DNA of 64,000 nt, taken from contig JAHJJI010000024.1 in NCBI GenBank assembly GCA_018823025.1, positions 1 to 64,000 of the forward strand. The letters are read 5' to 3'. Shown in pieces: positions 46,791-57,203 of the stretch. Position numbers and translations under genes: made by a program. The notes beneath the pieces are model-generated. The model had not been told where the DNA came from, searched no databases, and was given only the letters and a program-made list of their open reading frames with translations. The DNA comes from Gammaproteobacteria bacterium (GTDB taxonomy: Bacteria; Pseudomonadota; Gammaproteobacteria; Burkholderiales; Sulfuricellaceae). The stretch's first letter is position 1, and each line of letters opens with the position of its first letter.

Positions 46791-47468
46791 TTATTGCGGT
46801 ATTCGTTCTGGGCTGTCTGCATGTTCGCCGAGGGTCAGCCAATAAATGCTGCATTCTGCGATTAGCGGCAAATGCGCGCTTTCAGGCTCCAGGCCGGCTC
46901 GTTTGACCATGCATTCCTGGGCAGTATAAAACCCTTTGTGCTTCAAATCACCCAGGAAATTGAGCAGATCGCCTTCATGCAGGAGCTTCATCTGGAATAT
47001 CATTTTGCTGCCGCGCAGTTCCAGACCGCCGATCGGGACCTCCTGGTCAACTTGAAAAACCTGCTGGGCGGAAATTTCATAAGTAATTGGCAAGAGTTTG
47101 CGGCTTTCCCTGATGTGCTGGATATGTTCTATCCAGTCCAGGCGTCTTTCTTCCCCAACGAATCCTCGATCGCGTAAGGACACGAATTTGGGTTGGTAGT
47201 CTTGAATTTCCTGCTTGTCGTTTTCGGCCTGACGGTGTTTGTTGTTGGCATCGTTACGTTGCCCTTGTGTCTGAGTCATATCGTCCTGCTGCTTGGTCAG
47301 TATGGATCTGCCGGCAATAACCAGTGCGGTGCTTAACAACAGGCTTGCGATGAGGACGATGAGTGCTTTTTGGATCAGCGGAAAATCGTCCTTAATGAAA
47401 GATCGCTTGGCCGGAATATTTTTTCCCTTGGCCTGATCCTGCTTGGGGTTGGTTGTGTTTTGGGCCAT
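46791..47468 (-). CDS. PilO/MshJ-like inner-membrane protein
   Basis: single N-terminal TM followed by coiled coil; operon position. Confidence 0.6.
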   Translation of the reverse strand: MAQNTTNPKQDQAKGKNIPAKRSFIKDDFPLIQKALIVLIASLLLSTALVIAGRSILTKQQDDMTQTQGQRNDANNKHRQAENDKQEIQDYQPKFVSLRDRGFVGEERRLDWIEHIQHIRESRKLLPITYEISAQQVFQVDQEVPIGGLELRGSKMIFQMKLLHEGDLLNFLGDLKHKGFYTAQECMVKRAGLEPESAHLPLIAECSIYWLTLGEHADSPERIPQ

Positions 47469-47470
47469 GT

Positions 47471-49057
47471 TCAGCTTTCCGGCCGCAATGTCAATTTCAT
47501 GATGAATCGGGTTTTTGTGTCTGTGTCTTCGACTCCCGCATTTCCCGTCAATTTGACGGTGGGTTTGATGTCAAGTGGTGGGCGGGTGATTTCTGCCCGC
47601 AACAACGTGTTTTTGCCAAGCTCGGCGGCGAAAAGGTGCACGCTTTCCAGTGCTGTTCGGTAGTCTTGTCTGAGAGATACTACTTCGCCTTCGATCAGTA
47701 GTATCTGGTTGGGCTTTTTGGGGATGCCGATCAGCACAGCGGCAGGCGCTGGTTCAGCAACGCCTGAAACAGGTTGGTGCTGTTGTGAGTCGGCGGGATT
47801 GTCTGTGGTTTCGGCCTCAGTGCTGACACGCCAATGCAACTGGTCGATTCGTATTTGCGGCAGGATATCGAGTGTGCGACTGACAATACCAAGTAGCTGC
47901 GTGGGTGCTGGCGCATTGCGAGAAATCATCTGCTCGATGTTGACAGCGGCTTTCATGTCTTGCGGGCTGGCAGCGGTGTGGGGCAGGCTACGGACTATGG
48001 CCTGGTATTGAGATTGGGCCAGGCTGGTTTCTACGGCTATTTGCCGGCTTTGCTGATAATGCTGCAGAGCCTCCAGGCCGTTCGCTCCCGCGGACAACAG
48101 CGCTCCCGTCACAACGCCGGCACTCAGGATGTAGAGGACGAGCCGGGCTTGCCACAGGCTGAAATAACGGGTTTGTTCTGCCTGCGCATAATGGCTGACA
48201 GGGGTGGTGCCGAGCAGGGATAAAAATAGCGGGTCGCATAGTGAAACGGAGTCGGATTTTTTTAGTCCTAGTCGGGCGGCGGCATCTGTCACATCGAGGA
48301 AGCGGTGAGCCATGGCAGGCGTGTCCTGACATGCCGACTGGAGCCGCTGCAAGCTTTCCCCGTGTGCCAGGATCACGGCATCCAGAGTTTTTCCGCGCGG
48401 CAGCAGTCTGGCACTTGCCAGAAATTGCTGGGTATTAGCCGTTTCACGTGCGGTTGTGTCGGCAACGGTATCCGGATTATGGTCGGGCAGCGTTGTCAGG
48501 CGGCTGAATTTGAGGGCAGACCCTTGGAAAAAACTTTGGCGTAAACCACTTGACTGGTGTGTAACCAGCAGCAGATTGTCGCTGACAAGGTCAAGCTTCT
48601 TGATCAGGGTGGCGCTCAACAGTGCTGGCGAGTAAATGCCGGTAAGCGGCACTTTCTGCTTCATGAGTGCGTTCAGCCAGGGCTTCAGCAACTCCACGTT
48701 GGTCAGGGCGCTGAACAGCATCTGGTCGTCCTTGCGCCCAAATTCTTCCCGACCCTGCTGGATTGCTTGGCGATAGGGGGTGTCGCGGTAAAGCTGGCCG
48801 AGGCGACGCTGGATCAGCGCCCGTCTGGATCTGCCCAGCACGTGAGGCAGACTGTCGAGTTGAAAGTCTTCCTCGATCAGGTCGGCCAACAGGTAAGTTG
48901 GGGTGTTTTGCGAACCAGCAAGATGGCGGGAGAAGGCTTCCCAACCGGCTTCGTTGTTAGGGAAGCTGAGACCGGCGGAATGTCCGCCCTTCTCCCCCTG
49001 GTAGGTGGTGAGCTGGTCGTTGGTCAGATAGAACAACTGTTTGCGGAATGCACCCAT
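47471..49057 (-). CDS. PilM/PilN- or MshI-like assembly protein
   Basis: N-terminal soluble ~310 aa, TM ARLVLYILSAGVVTGALLSAGANGLEAL, C-terminal periplasmic PilN-like region. Confidence 0.6.
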   Translation of the reverse strand: MGAFRKQLFYLTNDQLTTYQGEKGGHSAGLSFPNNEAGWEAFSRHLAGSQNTPTYLLADLIEEDFQLDSLPHVLGRSRRALIQRRLGQLYRDTPYRQAIQQGREEFGRKDDQMLFSALTNVELLKPWLNALMKQKVPLTGIYSPALLSATLIKKLDLVSDNLLLVTHQSSGLRQSFFQGSALKFSRLTTLPDHNPDTVADTTARETANTQQFLASARLLPRGKTLDAVILAHGESLQRLQSACQDTPAMAHRFLDVTDAAARLGLKKSDSVSLCDPLFLSLLGTTPVSHYAQAEQTRYFSLWQARLVLYILSAGVVTGALLSAGANGLEALQHYQQSRQIAVETSLAQSQYQAIVRSLPHTAASPQDMKAAVNIEQMISRNAPAPTQLLGIVSRTLDILPQIRIDQLHWRVSTEAETTDNPADSQQHQPVSGVAEPAPAAVLIGIPKKPNQILLIEGEVVSLRQDYRTALESVHLFAAELGKNTLLRAEITRPPLDIKPTVKLTGNAGVEDTDTKTRFIMKLTLRPES

Positions 49058-49070
49058 TCTTGAATTCTCG

Positions 49071-50276
49071 TCAGGCCTTGATCTTGCTGATGGTGTCGTA
49101 AATCGGACCGAGCACAGACAGCATGATCCAGCCCAGAATCGCGCCGAGAATGACGGTCATGATGGGTTCGATCATGGTCTGGACTTTCTCGATCGATTCC
49201 TTGACTTCGCGGTTATAGAAATAGCTGACATTGCGTAGCGCCTTATCCAGGGAGCCGGTGCTTTCACCTACCTTGAGCATGCGCACGACCAGGGGCGGAA
49301 AGATGCCGACATTCTGAAAGCTGGTAGTGACGTTCTGCCCCTCGGAAATAAGCAGCCCGGCCCGATGCAGGCCAGCTTCGATGACTTTGTTGGCGACGAT
49401 CTGTTCTGACAACCGGATGCATTCGAGAATGGTGACGCCCGATGCGTACATCAGCGCGAAAAAAGTGGCGAAGCGGGCAAGGATGATTTTATGCAGGATA
49501 GGCCCGATCATCCACACCCGCAGCAAGTAATCGTCGGCCATGTAGCGTGCGCGTGGATTGGTCCTGATCAGAAAGGTAAGGCCAGCGCCTGCCAGCAATG
49601 GAATGGCGATGATCAGATACCAGTAATTAATGAAGATGCCGGAGACGAAAATCAGCGCCTTGGTATGAAATGGCAGCTCCTGTCCCATGTTCTTGATGAA
49701 TCCGGTGAGCTGTGGCACCAGGTAAATCATCAGGAAGAAGGTGACGCCGAGCACGATGGTGCCGACGAAAGCCGGGTACATCAGGATTTTTTTTGTCTGT
49801 GAGGCAAGCTCGTCCTGCCATTTCAGCGTCTCGGTCAGATTGAGGAACACCTCGGCGATCTTGCCGCTGTGTTCGCCTGCCGCGATCAGACTGATGAAAG
49901 TCGAGTCGAAGGTGTCGGGATGCTTTTCCATCGCCTGTGAGAGTTGCAGACCGCCTTCGATGCTTTCGATCAGGTCGGCAACGATTTCGCGGAAGCGAGG
50001 ATGATCGAGGCTGTCGCGCAGGTCGGCCAAAGTTTCCAGCATCGGAACACCGGCGCCGCTGAGTTGTTCCATGTAGAAACAGAAGTTGATCAGATCCGAG
50101 CGCTTTACCTGACGTTTGCGCAAAGCCAGGGTTTGTCGCTCCACCTCCTTGCAATCGATCAGATCCAGTTCCATGCGCTTCAGGCGCAGTTCCAGGTCGG
50201 AGATATTGGAGGCATCCATGTTGCCGCGGAGGAATTTGCCTTCGACATCCATGGCCTGGTAAACAAATTGGGTCAT
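49071..50276 (-). CDS. type II secretion/type IV pilus inner-membrane platform protein (GspF/PilC/MshG family)
   Basis: MTQFVYQAMDVEGKFLRG; FCFYMEQLSGAGVPMLETLADLRDS; T2SF layout. Confidence 0.92.
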   Translation of the reverse strand: MTQFVYQAMDVEGKFLRGNMDASNISDLELRLKRMELDLIDCKEVERQTLALRKRQVKRSDLINFCFYMEQLSGAGVPMLETLADLRDSLDHPRFREIVADLIESIEGGLQLSQAMEKHPDTFDSTFISLIAAGEHSGKIAEVFLNLTETLKWQDELASQTKKILMYPAFVGTIVLGVTFFLMIYLVPQLTGFIKNMGQELPFHTKALIFVSGIFINYWYLIIAIPLLAGAGLTFLIRTNPRARYMADDYLLRVWMIGPILHKIILARFATFFALMYASGVTILECIRLSEQIVANKVIEAGLHRAGLLISEGQNVTTSFQNVGIFPPLVVRMLKVGESTGSLDKALRNVSYFYNREVKESIEKVQTMIEPIMTVILGAILGWIMLSVLGPIYDTISKIKA

Positions 50277-50285
50277 CGTGTGATC

Positions 50286-52016
50286 TTATGGGTTGGATCG
50301 GTTGCGAGCGAAACTTCTAACCTTGTCGGTCAGATCCACCACGCGCGCAACCTCTTCGAGCGAGGTGGAACCATCCAGTACACGGCGGATGCCATCTTCG
50401 GCCAGGGTAATGAAGCCTTTGGACAAGGCCATGGCTCTGACTTCGATGGCAGGCGCACGCCTTGCAATCAGCTCATCCAGATCCGAGTCCAGCTTGAGCA
50501 GTTCCATGATTGCGATACGTCCTTTGTAGCCCTGATAGTTGCAATGTTCACACCCGGTTGCCTGGTAGATCGTGATGTTCAGTTTGTCTTTTTCGAGCCC
50601 CAGAAGACGGCCTTCCATTACTTCCGGCTGGTACGGTTGCTTGCAATGGGGGCAGAGTTTGCGCATCAGGCGCTGGGCGATAATACCGATAATATTCCCG
50701 GCGATAATGTCGGGCAATACACCGATGTCCAGCAGCCGTGGAATCGCCCCGATTGCCGAGTTGGTGTGCAGGGTGGAATACACCTGGTGGCCGGTCATAG
50801 CGGCGCGGAAAGCCATTTCTGCCGTATCCGCATCGCGAATTTCGCCGATCAGGATGACGTCTGGATCCTGTCGCATCATCGACCGGATGCCGTTGGCAAA
50901 ATCCATTTTGGCCGCTTCATTGACCGAGGTCTGGCGGATCATGTTCATCGGGTATTCGACCGGATCTTCCAGCGTCATGATGTTGACGCTTTCGGTATTG
51001 ATGTGATTCAGGATGGAATAGAGTGTAGTGGTTTTTCCGCTGCCGGTAGGGCCGGTCACCAGGATGATTCCATCCGGCCGGGCCAGCATCAGCTTGAGCA
51101 GTGTCAGCTCATTTTCCTCCAGGCCGAGTTTGTCCAGGGCCACGATCCCTTTTTGCCGGTCGAGGATGCGCAGCACGATGTTTTCGCCATGCGCAGTGGG
51201 CTGGGCAGAAACGCGAAAATCGATTGGCCGCCCCGAAAAAGTGATGGAAATACGGCCATCCTGAGGGGCGCGTGTTTCGGCGATATTCATGCTGCTCATC
51301 ACCTTGAGGCGCACGGCCATGGCAGCCCAGTAGGTTTTGTGCAGGCTGCGGATCTGGCGCAGCACGCCGTCGATGCGGTAGCGAATGCGCAGGAAAAACT
51401 GCTCCGGCTCGAAGTGGATGTCGGAGGCGCCGTGCTGTACCGCATCGGCGAGCAGAGCATCGATCAGGCGGACCAGCGGCTGGCTGTATTCGTCGGATAC
51501 GGTTTGCAGGCTCTGGTAATCGATTTCCCCGGTTTCGATTTCGTGCAGGATGCCGTCAATCGACAGCTCGAAGCCGAAATACTGGTCGATCGCCCGCATG
51601 ATTTCGGAATCGCCGGCGAGTATCGGGGTGACGATGACATCTTTGCCAAGCATGGCGCGGATCTGGTCGAGTGCGACAATATTGTTGGTGTCGGACATCG
51701 CCAGCTTCAGCGTGAGGCTTGGCTTGTCGAAGTCCAGCGGGAAGACGTGGTAACGCTTGGCGATGTCCTTTGAAATGAGCTTGAGCGAGGAAGGGTCCAC
51801 CACCATGTGGGACAAATCCGCACTCTGCTGATTCAGGTTTTCGCTCAGCGCTTCACGCACCGTGGCTTCCGTGACGAAGCCGAGATTGGTGAGCAGTTTT
51901 CCCAGCGGCAGGCTGGAATGCTTTTGCTCGAGCAGGGCAATGCGTAACTGGTCGTCGCTGATGACGCCCTTCAGAACCAGCAGTTTGCCTAAGGGAAGTT
52001 TTGGTTGTTCGGCCAT
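50286..52016 (-). CDS. GspE/PilB-family assembly ATPase (MshE-like)
   Basis: GIILVTGPTGSGKTTTLYSILNHINTESVNIMTLEDPVEY; MRQDPDVILIGEIRDADTAEMAFRAAMTGH; MshEN domain; CPHCKQPY. Confidence 0.95.
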   Translation of the reverse strand: MAEQPKLPLGKLLVLKGVISDDQLRIALLEQKHSSLPLGKLLTNLGFVTEATVREALSENLNQQSADLSHMVVDPSSLKLISKDIAKRYHVFPLDFDKPSLTLKLAMSDTNNIVALDQIRAMLGKDVIVTPILAGDSEIMRAIDQYFGFELSIDGILHEIETGEIDYQSLQTVSDEYSQPLVRLIDALLADAVQHGASDIHFEPEQFFLRIRYRIDGVLRQIRSLHKTYWAAMAVRLKVMSSMNIAETRAPQDGRISITFSGRPIDFRVSAQPTAHGENIVLRILDRQKGIVALDKLGLEENELTLLKLMLARPDGIILVTGPTGSGKTTTLYSILNHINTESVNIMTLEDPVEYPMNMIRQTSVNEAAKMDFANGIRSMMRQDPDVILIGEIRDADTAEMAFRAAMTGHQVYSTLHTNSAIGAIPRLLDIGVLPDIIAGNIIGIIAQRLMRKLCPHCKQPYQPEVMEGRLLGLEKDKLNITIYQATGCEHCNYQGYKGRIAIMELLKLDSDLDELIARRAPAIEVRAMALSKGFITLAEDGIRRVLDGSTSLEEVARVVDLTDKVRSFARNRSNP

Positions 52017-52018
52017 GG

Positions 52019-53515
52019 CTAGTTGCCTGCCGGTTGCAGCAGTTCCTTGATGCGAATCTGAACTGAGGGTCTGTCGAAGTTTGCCGGGCCGGGCAGAGCA
52101 AGGGCGCGCTGGTAATAGTCGAGCGCCAGCTTGCCCTGATTCAGATGGTCCAGGCTAACGGCGAGGTTGAAGGCATAGTCGGCGTTGCCGGGTACGCTGC
52201 TGTAGGCGCGGAAATGGGACTGCTGTGCCTCGGCCCAGCGCGATTGCTGAGCGTACAGATTCCCCAGGGCAAAATGGGCCGCGTCAGCCTGCGGGTTTTG
52301 CATCAGAACTTTCTTTAAACGGCTTTCGCTTTGCGCCGGGTCGGATTGCCCTTGCAGACCGATCAGCCCTGCCAGTGCATCAGGGTCAGCCGGGTCGAGG
52401 TCGAGCAGCTTGCCATAATAGGCTGCTGCCTGGCCGGACTGCTTATGCTTCAGTGAGATGGCCGCCATGCCCAGCAGTGCATCGCGGTTGTTCGGCTCCT
52501 GTTGCAGTGCCTTGTGATATAGCTGCTGCGCCGTTCCGGTGTCGCCGGCGAGGAAAGATTGGTAGGCCTTGCCTAGCGTCGGGTTGAGCTGGCTGGTAGC
52601 CGCGCTTTGCCGGATTCGGATGGCTGGATTTTCCTTGAAGGGTTCTGAACCACTACGAGTTTCTGTCCGCGCTGGTTCGTATGCGGCGGGTGCTGATGGA
52701 GGGTTGGCCTGTGCCGACGCGGGGGTGGGGCCTTCGGCCGTGCTCAGGATGGGTTTGTCGATAGAATTATGTGCTGACGCGACAGGTGGTTGCTGCAGCA
52801 GCGCTGCTGCATCGACAGGGGTGGCGGGTGCTGCAGCGCTGGTCGGCTGGGGTGCGCTGGTCGGGAGGAACATGGTGCTGGTCGACGTAATTTGCCAGTA
52901 GTAAACCCCGAAGCCGACCAGTCCGAGTACGATCGCAACGGCAGCTCCGGTGAGCAGCAGGGTCCGATTGTGGGTGGGTTGCTTGGCGGAGAAGACTGTT
53001 TTGGCTTTCTGCTGCGCTGCGGCGATAGCCCTGATGTCTTGTGGTTGGGTTTTGCGGGGGGCTTTGACGGGGTGTGCTGGTGGAATGTTGGCGCCGGATT
53101 TGGAACTTGTTGCTGCTTGTGGTTGTACCTCTGGTTCAACGCTCGGCGTTGCCGTCGGGGCCGGACTCGCGAGTTCCCCTCTGGGGAGCGGAGTCTCTGA
53201 CAGGGTGAGTTCCAGTGTGGAAACGGTCGGTTCGACACGGGTCGGCGTAGTGTTCTGATCCGCGATAGACAGAGGCGTTAAATCCGGTATGGAAGGGGGT
53301 GGCTCTGAGGGGGTGGCAACAGAGGGGGAGTCGCTGTTACCTGTCATGCCGACGCGCCCTGCAGCTCCTTCCAGAGAAAGCAGAGAAAGTTCTGGGCTTG
53401 GTGCCGTGACCGAACCCGGGGTCTCCGCTGAACCATCAGGGCGCTCTGCGTTTGGCGCTGTTTGCCCCTGTTTGGCGCGCTCAGCCTTTTTCAGCGCCTC
53501 CATCAGTAAGCTCAT
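52019..53515 (-). CDS. TPR protein, MshN-like
   Basis: MSLLMEALKKAERAKQG; Pro/Thr-rich linker; C-terminal TPRs. Confidence 0.8.
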   Translation of the reverse strand: MSLLMEALKKAERAKQGQTAPNAERPDGSAETPGSVTAPSPELSLLSLEGAAGRVGMTGNSDSPSVATPSEPPPSIPDLTPLSIADQNTTPTRVEPTVSTLELTLSETPLPRGELASPAPTATPSVEPEVQPQAATSSKSGANIPPAHPVKAPRKTQPQDIRAIAAAQQKAKTVFSAKQPTHNRTLLLTGAAVAIVLGLVGFGVYYWQITSTSTMFLPTSAPQPTSAAAPATPVDAAALLQQPPVASAHNSIDKPILSTAEGPTPASAQANPPSAPAAYEPARTETRSGSEPFKENPAIRIRQSAATSQLNPTLGKAYQSFLAGDTGTAQQLYHKALQQEPNNRDALLGMAAISLKHKQSGQAAAYYGKLLDLDPADPDALAGLIGLQGQSDPAQSESRLKKVLMQNPQADAAHFALGNLYAQQSRWAEAQQSHFRAYSSVPGNADYAFNLAVSLDHLNQGKLALDYYQRALALPGPANFDRPSVQIRIKELLQPAGN

Positions 53516-55464
53516 GGTCGAGCGGTCCCCACTTTGGCTGATTCGATCAGGGGATTTTCGGCGTCATTTGGATCCTTGGCCGTGTCTTTGTTGGGCAGGA
53601 AGTTGCGGTAGGCCTTGAAATCACCGTCCAGGCTCGCTTCCTTGATGACGATCGGGCGCAGGAAGATCACCAGTTCGGACTTGGTGCTGGTTTCATTGCG
53701 GTAGGCAAAGGCGTCGCCGATAAAGGGCAGTTTGGATAAGCCGGGAATGGCGTCCTTAAGATTGTCGACGGAGTCCTGCATCAGTCCGCCCATGACTGCG
53801 ACTTGGCCGCTACCCACCTTGAGGATGGATTCCATCTCGCGGGTCTGGATTTCCGGAATTTTGCTCCCCACGCCCCCGGTAGAGGTTTTCAAATCAGGGT
53901 TAGGGTCATCGACATAGCCGGTGATCCGGGAGATGGTGGGCCTCACATTGATGGTGACCATGTCGGTATCGTCGATCTGGGGGGTGACGCTCATCACGAA
54001 CCCCACCGGTACGGAATTGACGGTGGTGGTATAAACGACCAGCGGGGATCCCCCTGCCACCGTGGATGGCGTGACTGTTGCCGAGGTGGTGAAGTAAATC
54101 TTGTTGTCCACCACCTTGAGCAGAGCGGTTTGATTATTCAGTACGCTGATCTTCGGACTGGACAATACTTTGACATTGCCGAAAGATTCCAGAAGCTGGA
54201 TGGTGGCGGCGATATTGCCGATAACCGAGTTCGGGTTAGCATAGCCGAGCGTGAAAATTCCGGGCGAGACGCCAGGATTCACGCCTGATGGTAGGGGGCC
54301 GGGATTCACGACCGAGGGTGCGGTGCCGAGGCCTTGGGTGAGGTTGAGGCCGGTGCTGTCATTGCGCAGGCTGGACCAGTTGATGCCTTGTTGGTACTGG
54401 TCGGAAAGTCGTACCTCGACCACTGTCGCCTCGATGAGGACCTGGCGTTTTGCGCTGGTCATTATCTGATCGATGAATTCCCGGATTTTTTCATGCTGGC
54501 GACCGGTGGCGCGCACGCTGAGAAGGCCGTTTTCCGGGTTGGCGATAACGGAGGCGGCCTCGCGGAAGGTGGTGCGCCGCGTTACGGTGGTGTTGTCGGT
54601 AACCAGCGTGGCTGAGTTAGGGCTGCCGGCCAGATTGGTCGGCGCCGCACTGGTGCGGCTGCTGGACTGCCTCGCCGTTGCGGTGGCGCCCGTGCCGGAG
54701 GTGCTCTGGTTGCCGGCCTGTTCCGTGGTGGTTTCAGAAGAGCCTTCGGGAAGGACTTTGTCGGTTTCCCGCAGGATGTCCTTGATATTTTGCACCAGGG
54801 TTTCCCAGAAGCGGTTGTTGGATTTGTTGGTGACAGAGGTAGTGGAGTTGTTGTTGCCCGTGCCGCCGCCGGTGGCAGCAGCCCCGGTGCCGGTAGTGGC
54901 GATCTGGGTGGCAATGCTGATGTTGCTGGTGGCCTCCCGCGACATGTTGAGGTAATCCACCTTGTAGTTGCGCAGGAACGGGGAGTCCGGCATTACAACC
55001 AGGTTAGGACCATCCAGTTCATAGCGCATATCCACCTGTTTGGCGATACGGGTAAGCAACTGCGGCAGGGTCTGGTTAAGCGCGTTGAGCGTGACGCTAC
55101 CCTCGATGCCGGGGTGAACGTCGACATTGACTCTGGCGTCTCGCGCCAGCGCGAACAGCAGTTCCTGCACCGGAACATTGTTGACGACGACGCTATAGGT
55201 TTCCGCCTTGAGAGCGGGTTTGGGCGGCGGCAACAGCGCGGCCTGTTGCACCGGTTTCGGGATGTTCCCGGCGGCGCGCGGTTCATCCTTGATGTGGCCC
55301 GCAGAGGGCGTGATGGGCTGCGTGCCGCACGCGGCAAGAAGCAGGCTACCGGTAAGAGCGATCAAGGTGTTCTTCATGCGCGAAAGATTACCACTCTGTG
55401 TTTTAACAATCAATAGGTTATAAACGTTATTTAATTCTAAATATTGACAAAGGGCTGTCGGCAC
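53512..55464 (-). CDS. MSHA-type secretin (MshL-like)
   Basis: lipobox LLAACGTQ; secretin domain VLSSPKISVLNNQTALLKVVDNKIYFTT...VGFVMSVTPQIDDTDMVTINVRPTISRI. Confidence 0.92.
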   Translation of the reverse strand: MPTALCQYLELNNVYNLLIVKTQSGNLSRMKNTLIALTGSLLLAACGTQPITPSAGHIKDEPRAAGNIPKPVQQAALLPPPKPALKAETYSVVVNNVPVQELLFALARDARVNVDVHPGIEGSVTLNALNQTLPQLLTRIAKQVDMRYELDGPNLVVMPDSPFLRNYKVDYLNMSREATSNISIATQIATTGTGAAATGGGTGNNNSTTSVTNKSNNRFWETLVQNIKDILRETDKVLPEGSSETTTEQAGNQSTSGTGATATARQSSSRTSAAPTNLAGSPNSATLVTDNTTVTRRTTFREAASVIANPENGLLSVRATGRQHEKIREFIDQIMTSAKRQVLIEATVVEVRLSDQYQQGINWSSLRNDSTGLNLTQGLGTAPSVVNPGPLPSGVNPGVSPGIFTLGYANPNSVIGNIAATIQLLESFGNVKVLSSPKISVLNNQTALLKVVDNKIYFTTSATVTPSTVAGGSPLVVYTTTVNSVPVGFVMSVTPQIDDTDMVTINVRPTISRITGYVDDPNPDLKTSTGGVGSKIPEIQTREMESILKVGSGQVAVMGGLMQDSVDNLKDAIPGLSKLPFIGDAFAYRNETSTKSELVIFLRPIVIKEASLDGDFKAYRNFLPNKDTAKDPNDAENPLIESAKVGTARP

Positions 55465-56864
55465 TATTTTTGTTTGGCCATTTCATCCTGGATGCCTTTA
55501 ACAGTTCGCAGCATTGGGCGGTTTGCCTTGTAGTCGCGGGGGAGTTTGTCGATCGATGCCTGTGCCTCGTTGCGCGTGGAAAAACTGCCCACGGTGATGC
55601 CAAATTGGTGCTTGGCAGTAATGCTGGTGGGGTAGACGTATATCTGTCTGAGGTCAATCTCGCGACTGATTTTTACGAGAATCTGCTCCATCCTGGCGGT
55701 GGCATCACTATCGGTCAGCATCAGTTGCACGGTGTGCTGTCCGCCCTCGGTGCCGGCAAGCCAGGCCCGGGTGGCTTCAAGGCGCTGTTGCAGCAGAGTG
55801 GTGGAAGTCGGTGCGGCATACTGTTGCGCTGAAGGAATAGCGTTTGCTGGCGCCGGATTTTCCTCGGCGACAGGTGATGGAGGAGCCGTCATGGGGGTGA
55901 GTGCTGTAACCGGCTGTGGCGTGGGTGCCACTGTTGTTTTTTCGGGTTGGCGGGGTTGGTCGCCGGTCAGATGCTGCCAGCCGGCGCCGAGCGCAACGCC
56001 GACGCTGATCAGCGCGGCGGCGATGACGATTTTTTTTAGCCGCCCGGAACTGGCAGACGGCGCAAATTCGCTGTCTTCAATCGCAGCCTTGATGTGCTTG
56101 GGCAGGATGTTGTGGGTGTTTTCCGAGAACGCCGCCAATAGCGCCTTGTCGGCAAGCACGTTGATGCGCCGCGTGATGCCCTGAGAGGCGGAGGTGATCA
56201 GTTTGATGGCGCCGGTACTGAAGACGTTTGGCCCGTGGTACCCGGCTGCACGCATGCGGAACATCAGGTATTCCGGGATGTCCTTATGGTCGAGCGGCGG
56301 CACCTTGAAACCGTGGGTGATGCGTTCCTTGAGCTGACGCATTTGCGGCAGATTGAGGTGATCGTCCAGTTCGGGCTGGCCGAACAGAACGATTTGCAGC
56401 AGCTTGTGGTGGGCGGTTTCCAGGTTGGATAGCAGGCGGATTTCTTCCAGGGTGTCTAGGGGCATGGCCTGAGCCTCCTCGACCAGCAACACTACCTGCT
56501 TGCTGGTAGCGTGTTTTTCGATCAGGCAATTCTGCATCAGGCGCATGATTTCGCCGCCGCGCTTGCTGTCGGTGGCAAGGCCCAATTCGCCTGCGATGGC
56601 GTGGAACACCTCGTCCCGGTTCAGGCTGGGGTTGGCCAGGTAGATCGCTTCCACATTGCCCGGCAGCATGCTCTCCAGCATCCGGCACAGCATTGTTTTG
56701 CCGCTACCGATCTCGCCGGTGACTTTGACAATGCCTTCGCCGTGGGTGATGGCATAGAGCAGCGCGTCCAGAATGGCACCACGGTTGCCGCCAGTATAGA
56801 AAAACTCGGTGTTCGGAGTGATCTTGAAGGGGGGCTGGTTAAGGCCGAAGTGGTCTAGATACAT
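55464..56864 (-). CDS. ExeA/MshM-like AAA ATPase with C-terminal SPOR domain
   Basis: MYLDHFGLNQPPFKITPNTEFFYTG; VTGEIGSGKTMLCRML; C-term QFGITVGSFSTRNEAQASIDKL. Confidence 0.93.
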   Translation of the reverse strand: MYLDHFGLNQPPFKITPNTEFFYTGGNRGAILDALLYAITHGEGIVKVTGEIGSGKTMLCRMLESMLPGNVEAIYLANPSLNRDEVFHAIAGELGLATDSKRGGEIMRLMQNCLIEKHATSKQVVLLVEEAQAMPLDTLEEIRLLSNLETAHHKLLQIVLFGQPELDDHLNLPQMRQLKERITHGFKVPPLDHKDIPEYLMFRMRAAGYHGPNVFSTGAIKLITSASQGITRRINVLADKALLAAFSENTHNILPKHIKAAIEDSEFAPSASSGRLKKIVIAAALISVGVALGAGWQHLTGDQPRQPEKTTVAPTPQPVTALTPMTAPPSPVAEENPAPANAIPSAQQYAAPTSTTLLQQRLEATRAWLAGTEGGQHTVQLMLTDSDATARMEQILVKISREIDLRQIYVYPTSITAKHQFGITVGSFSTRNEAQASIDKLPRDYKANRPMLRTVKGIQDEMAKQK

Positions 56865-57203
56865 TCAGAATGAGCCGGATAAGGTATTGAATTATTGTGC
56901 CACAATCCATTACTACAGAACAGGGGAAATCCCTGGCCGCCACTATTCCTGGGTCGGGGCCGCCCAGAGCCAGAGTTGATCTATAGTGCTTGGTGAGTAC
57001 CGGAATTGTAAGGGCTGGTGGTCGAATGGCGAGGCTGAATTGATAATTGAGTTGGTATAATGCCAGTCGATGGAAAAATCGGCAAATCACTTGTTTTATA
57101 TAGGCGGCGCGGGTTGACTGCATCCGCAATGGAAGACCGCTTCTACTGAAGATCCTGTTGAAATTATGAGGGTTGATTGTTGCCTGAACCAAGCTGGTTT
57201 AGA

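Noticed and set aside
49944-51773. 609-aa + strand ORF
   Set aside because: Antisense to the well-supported MshE/MshG-like genes; no domain-like features.
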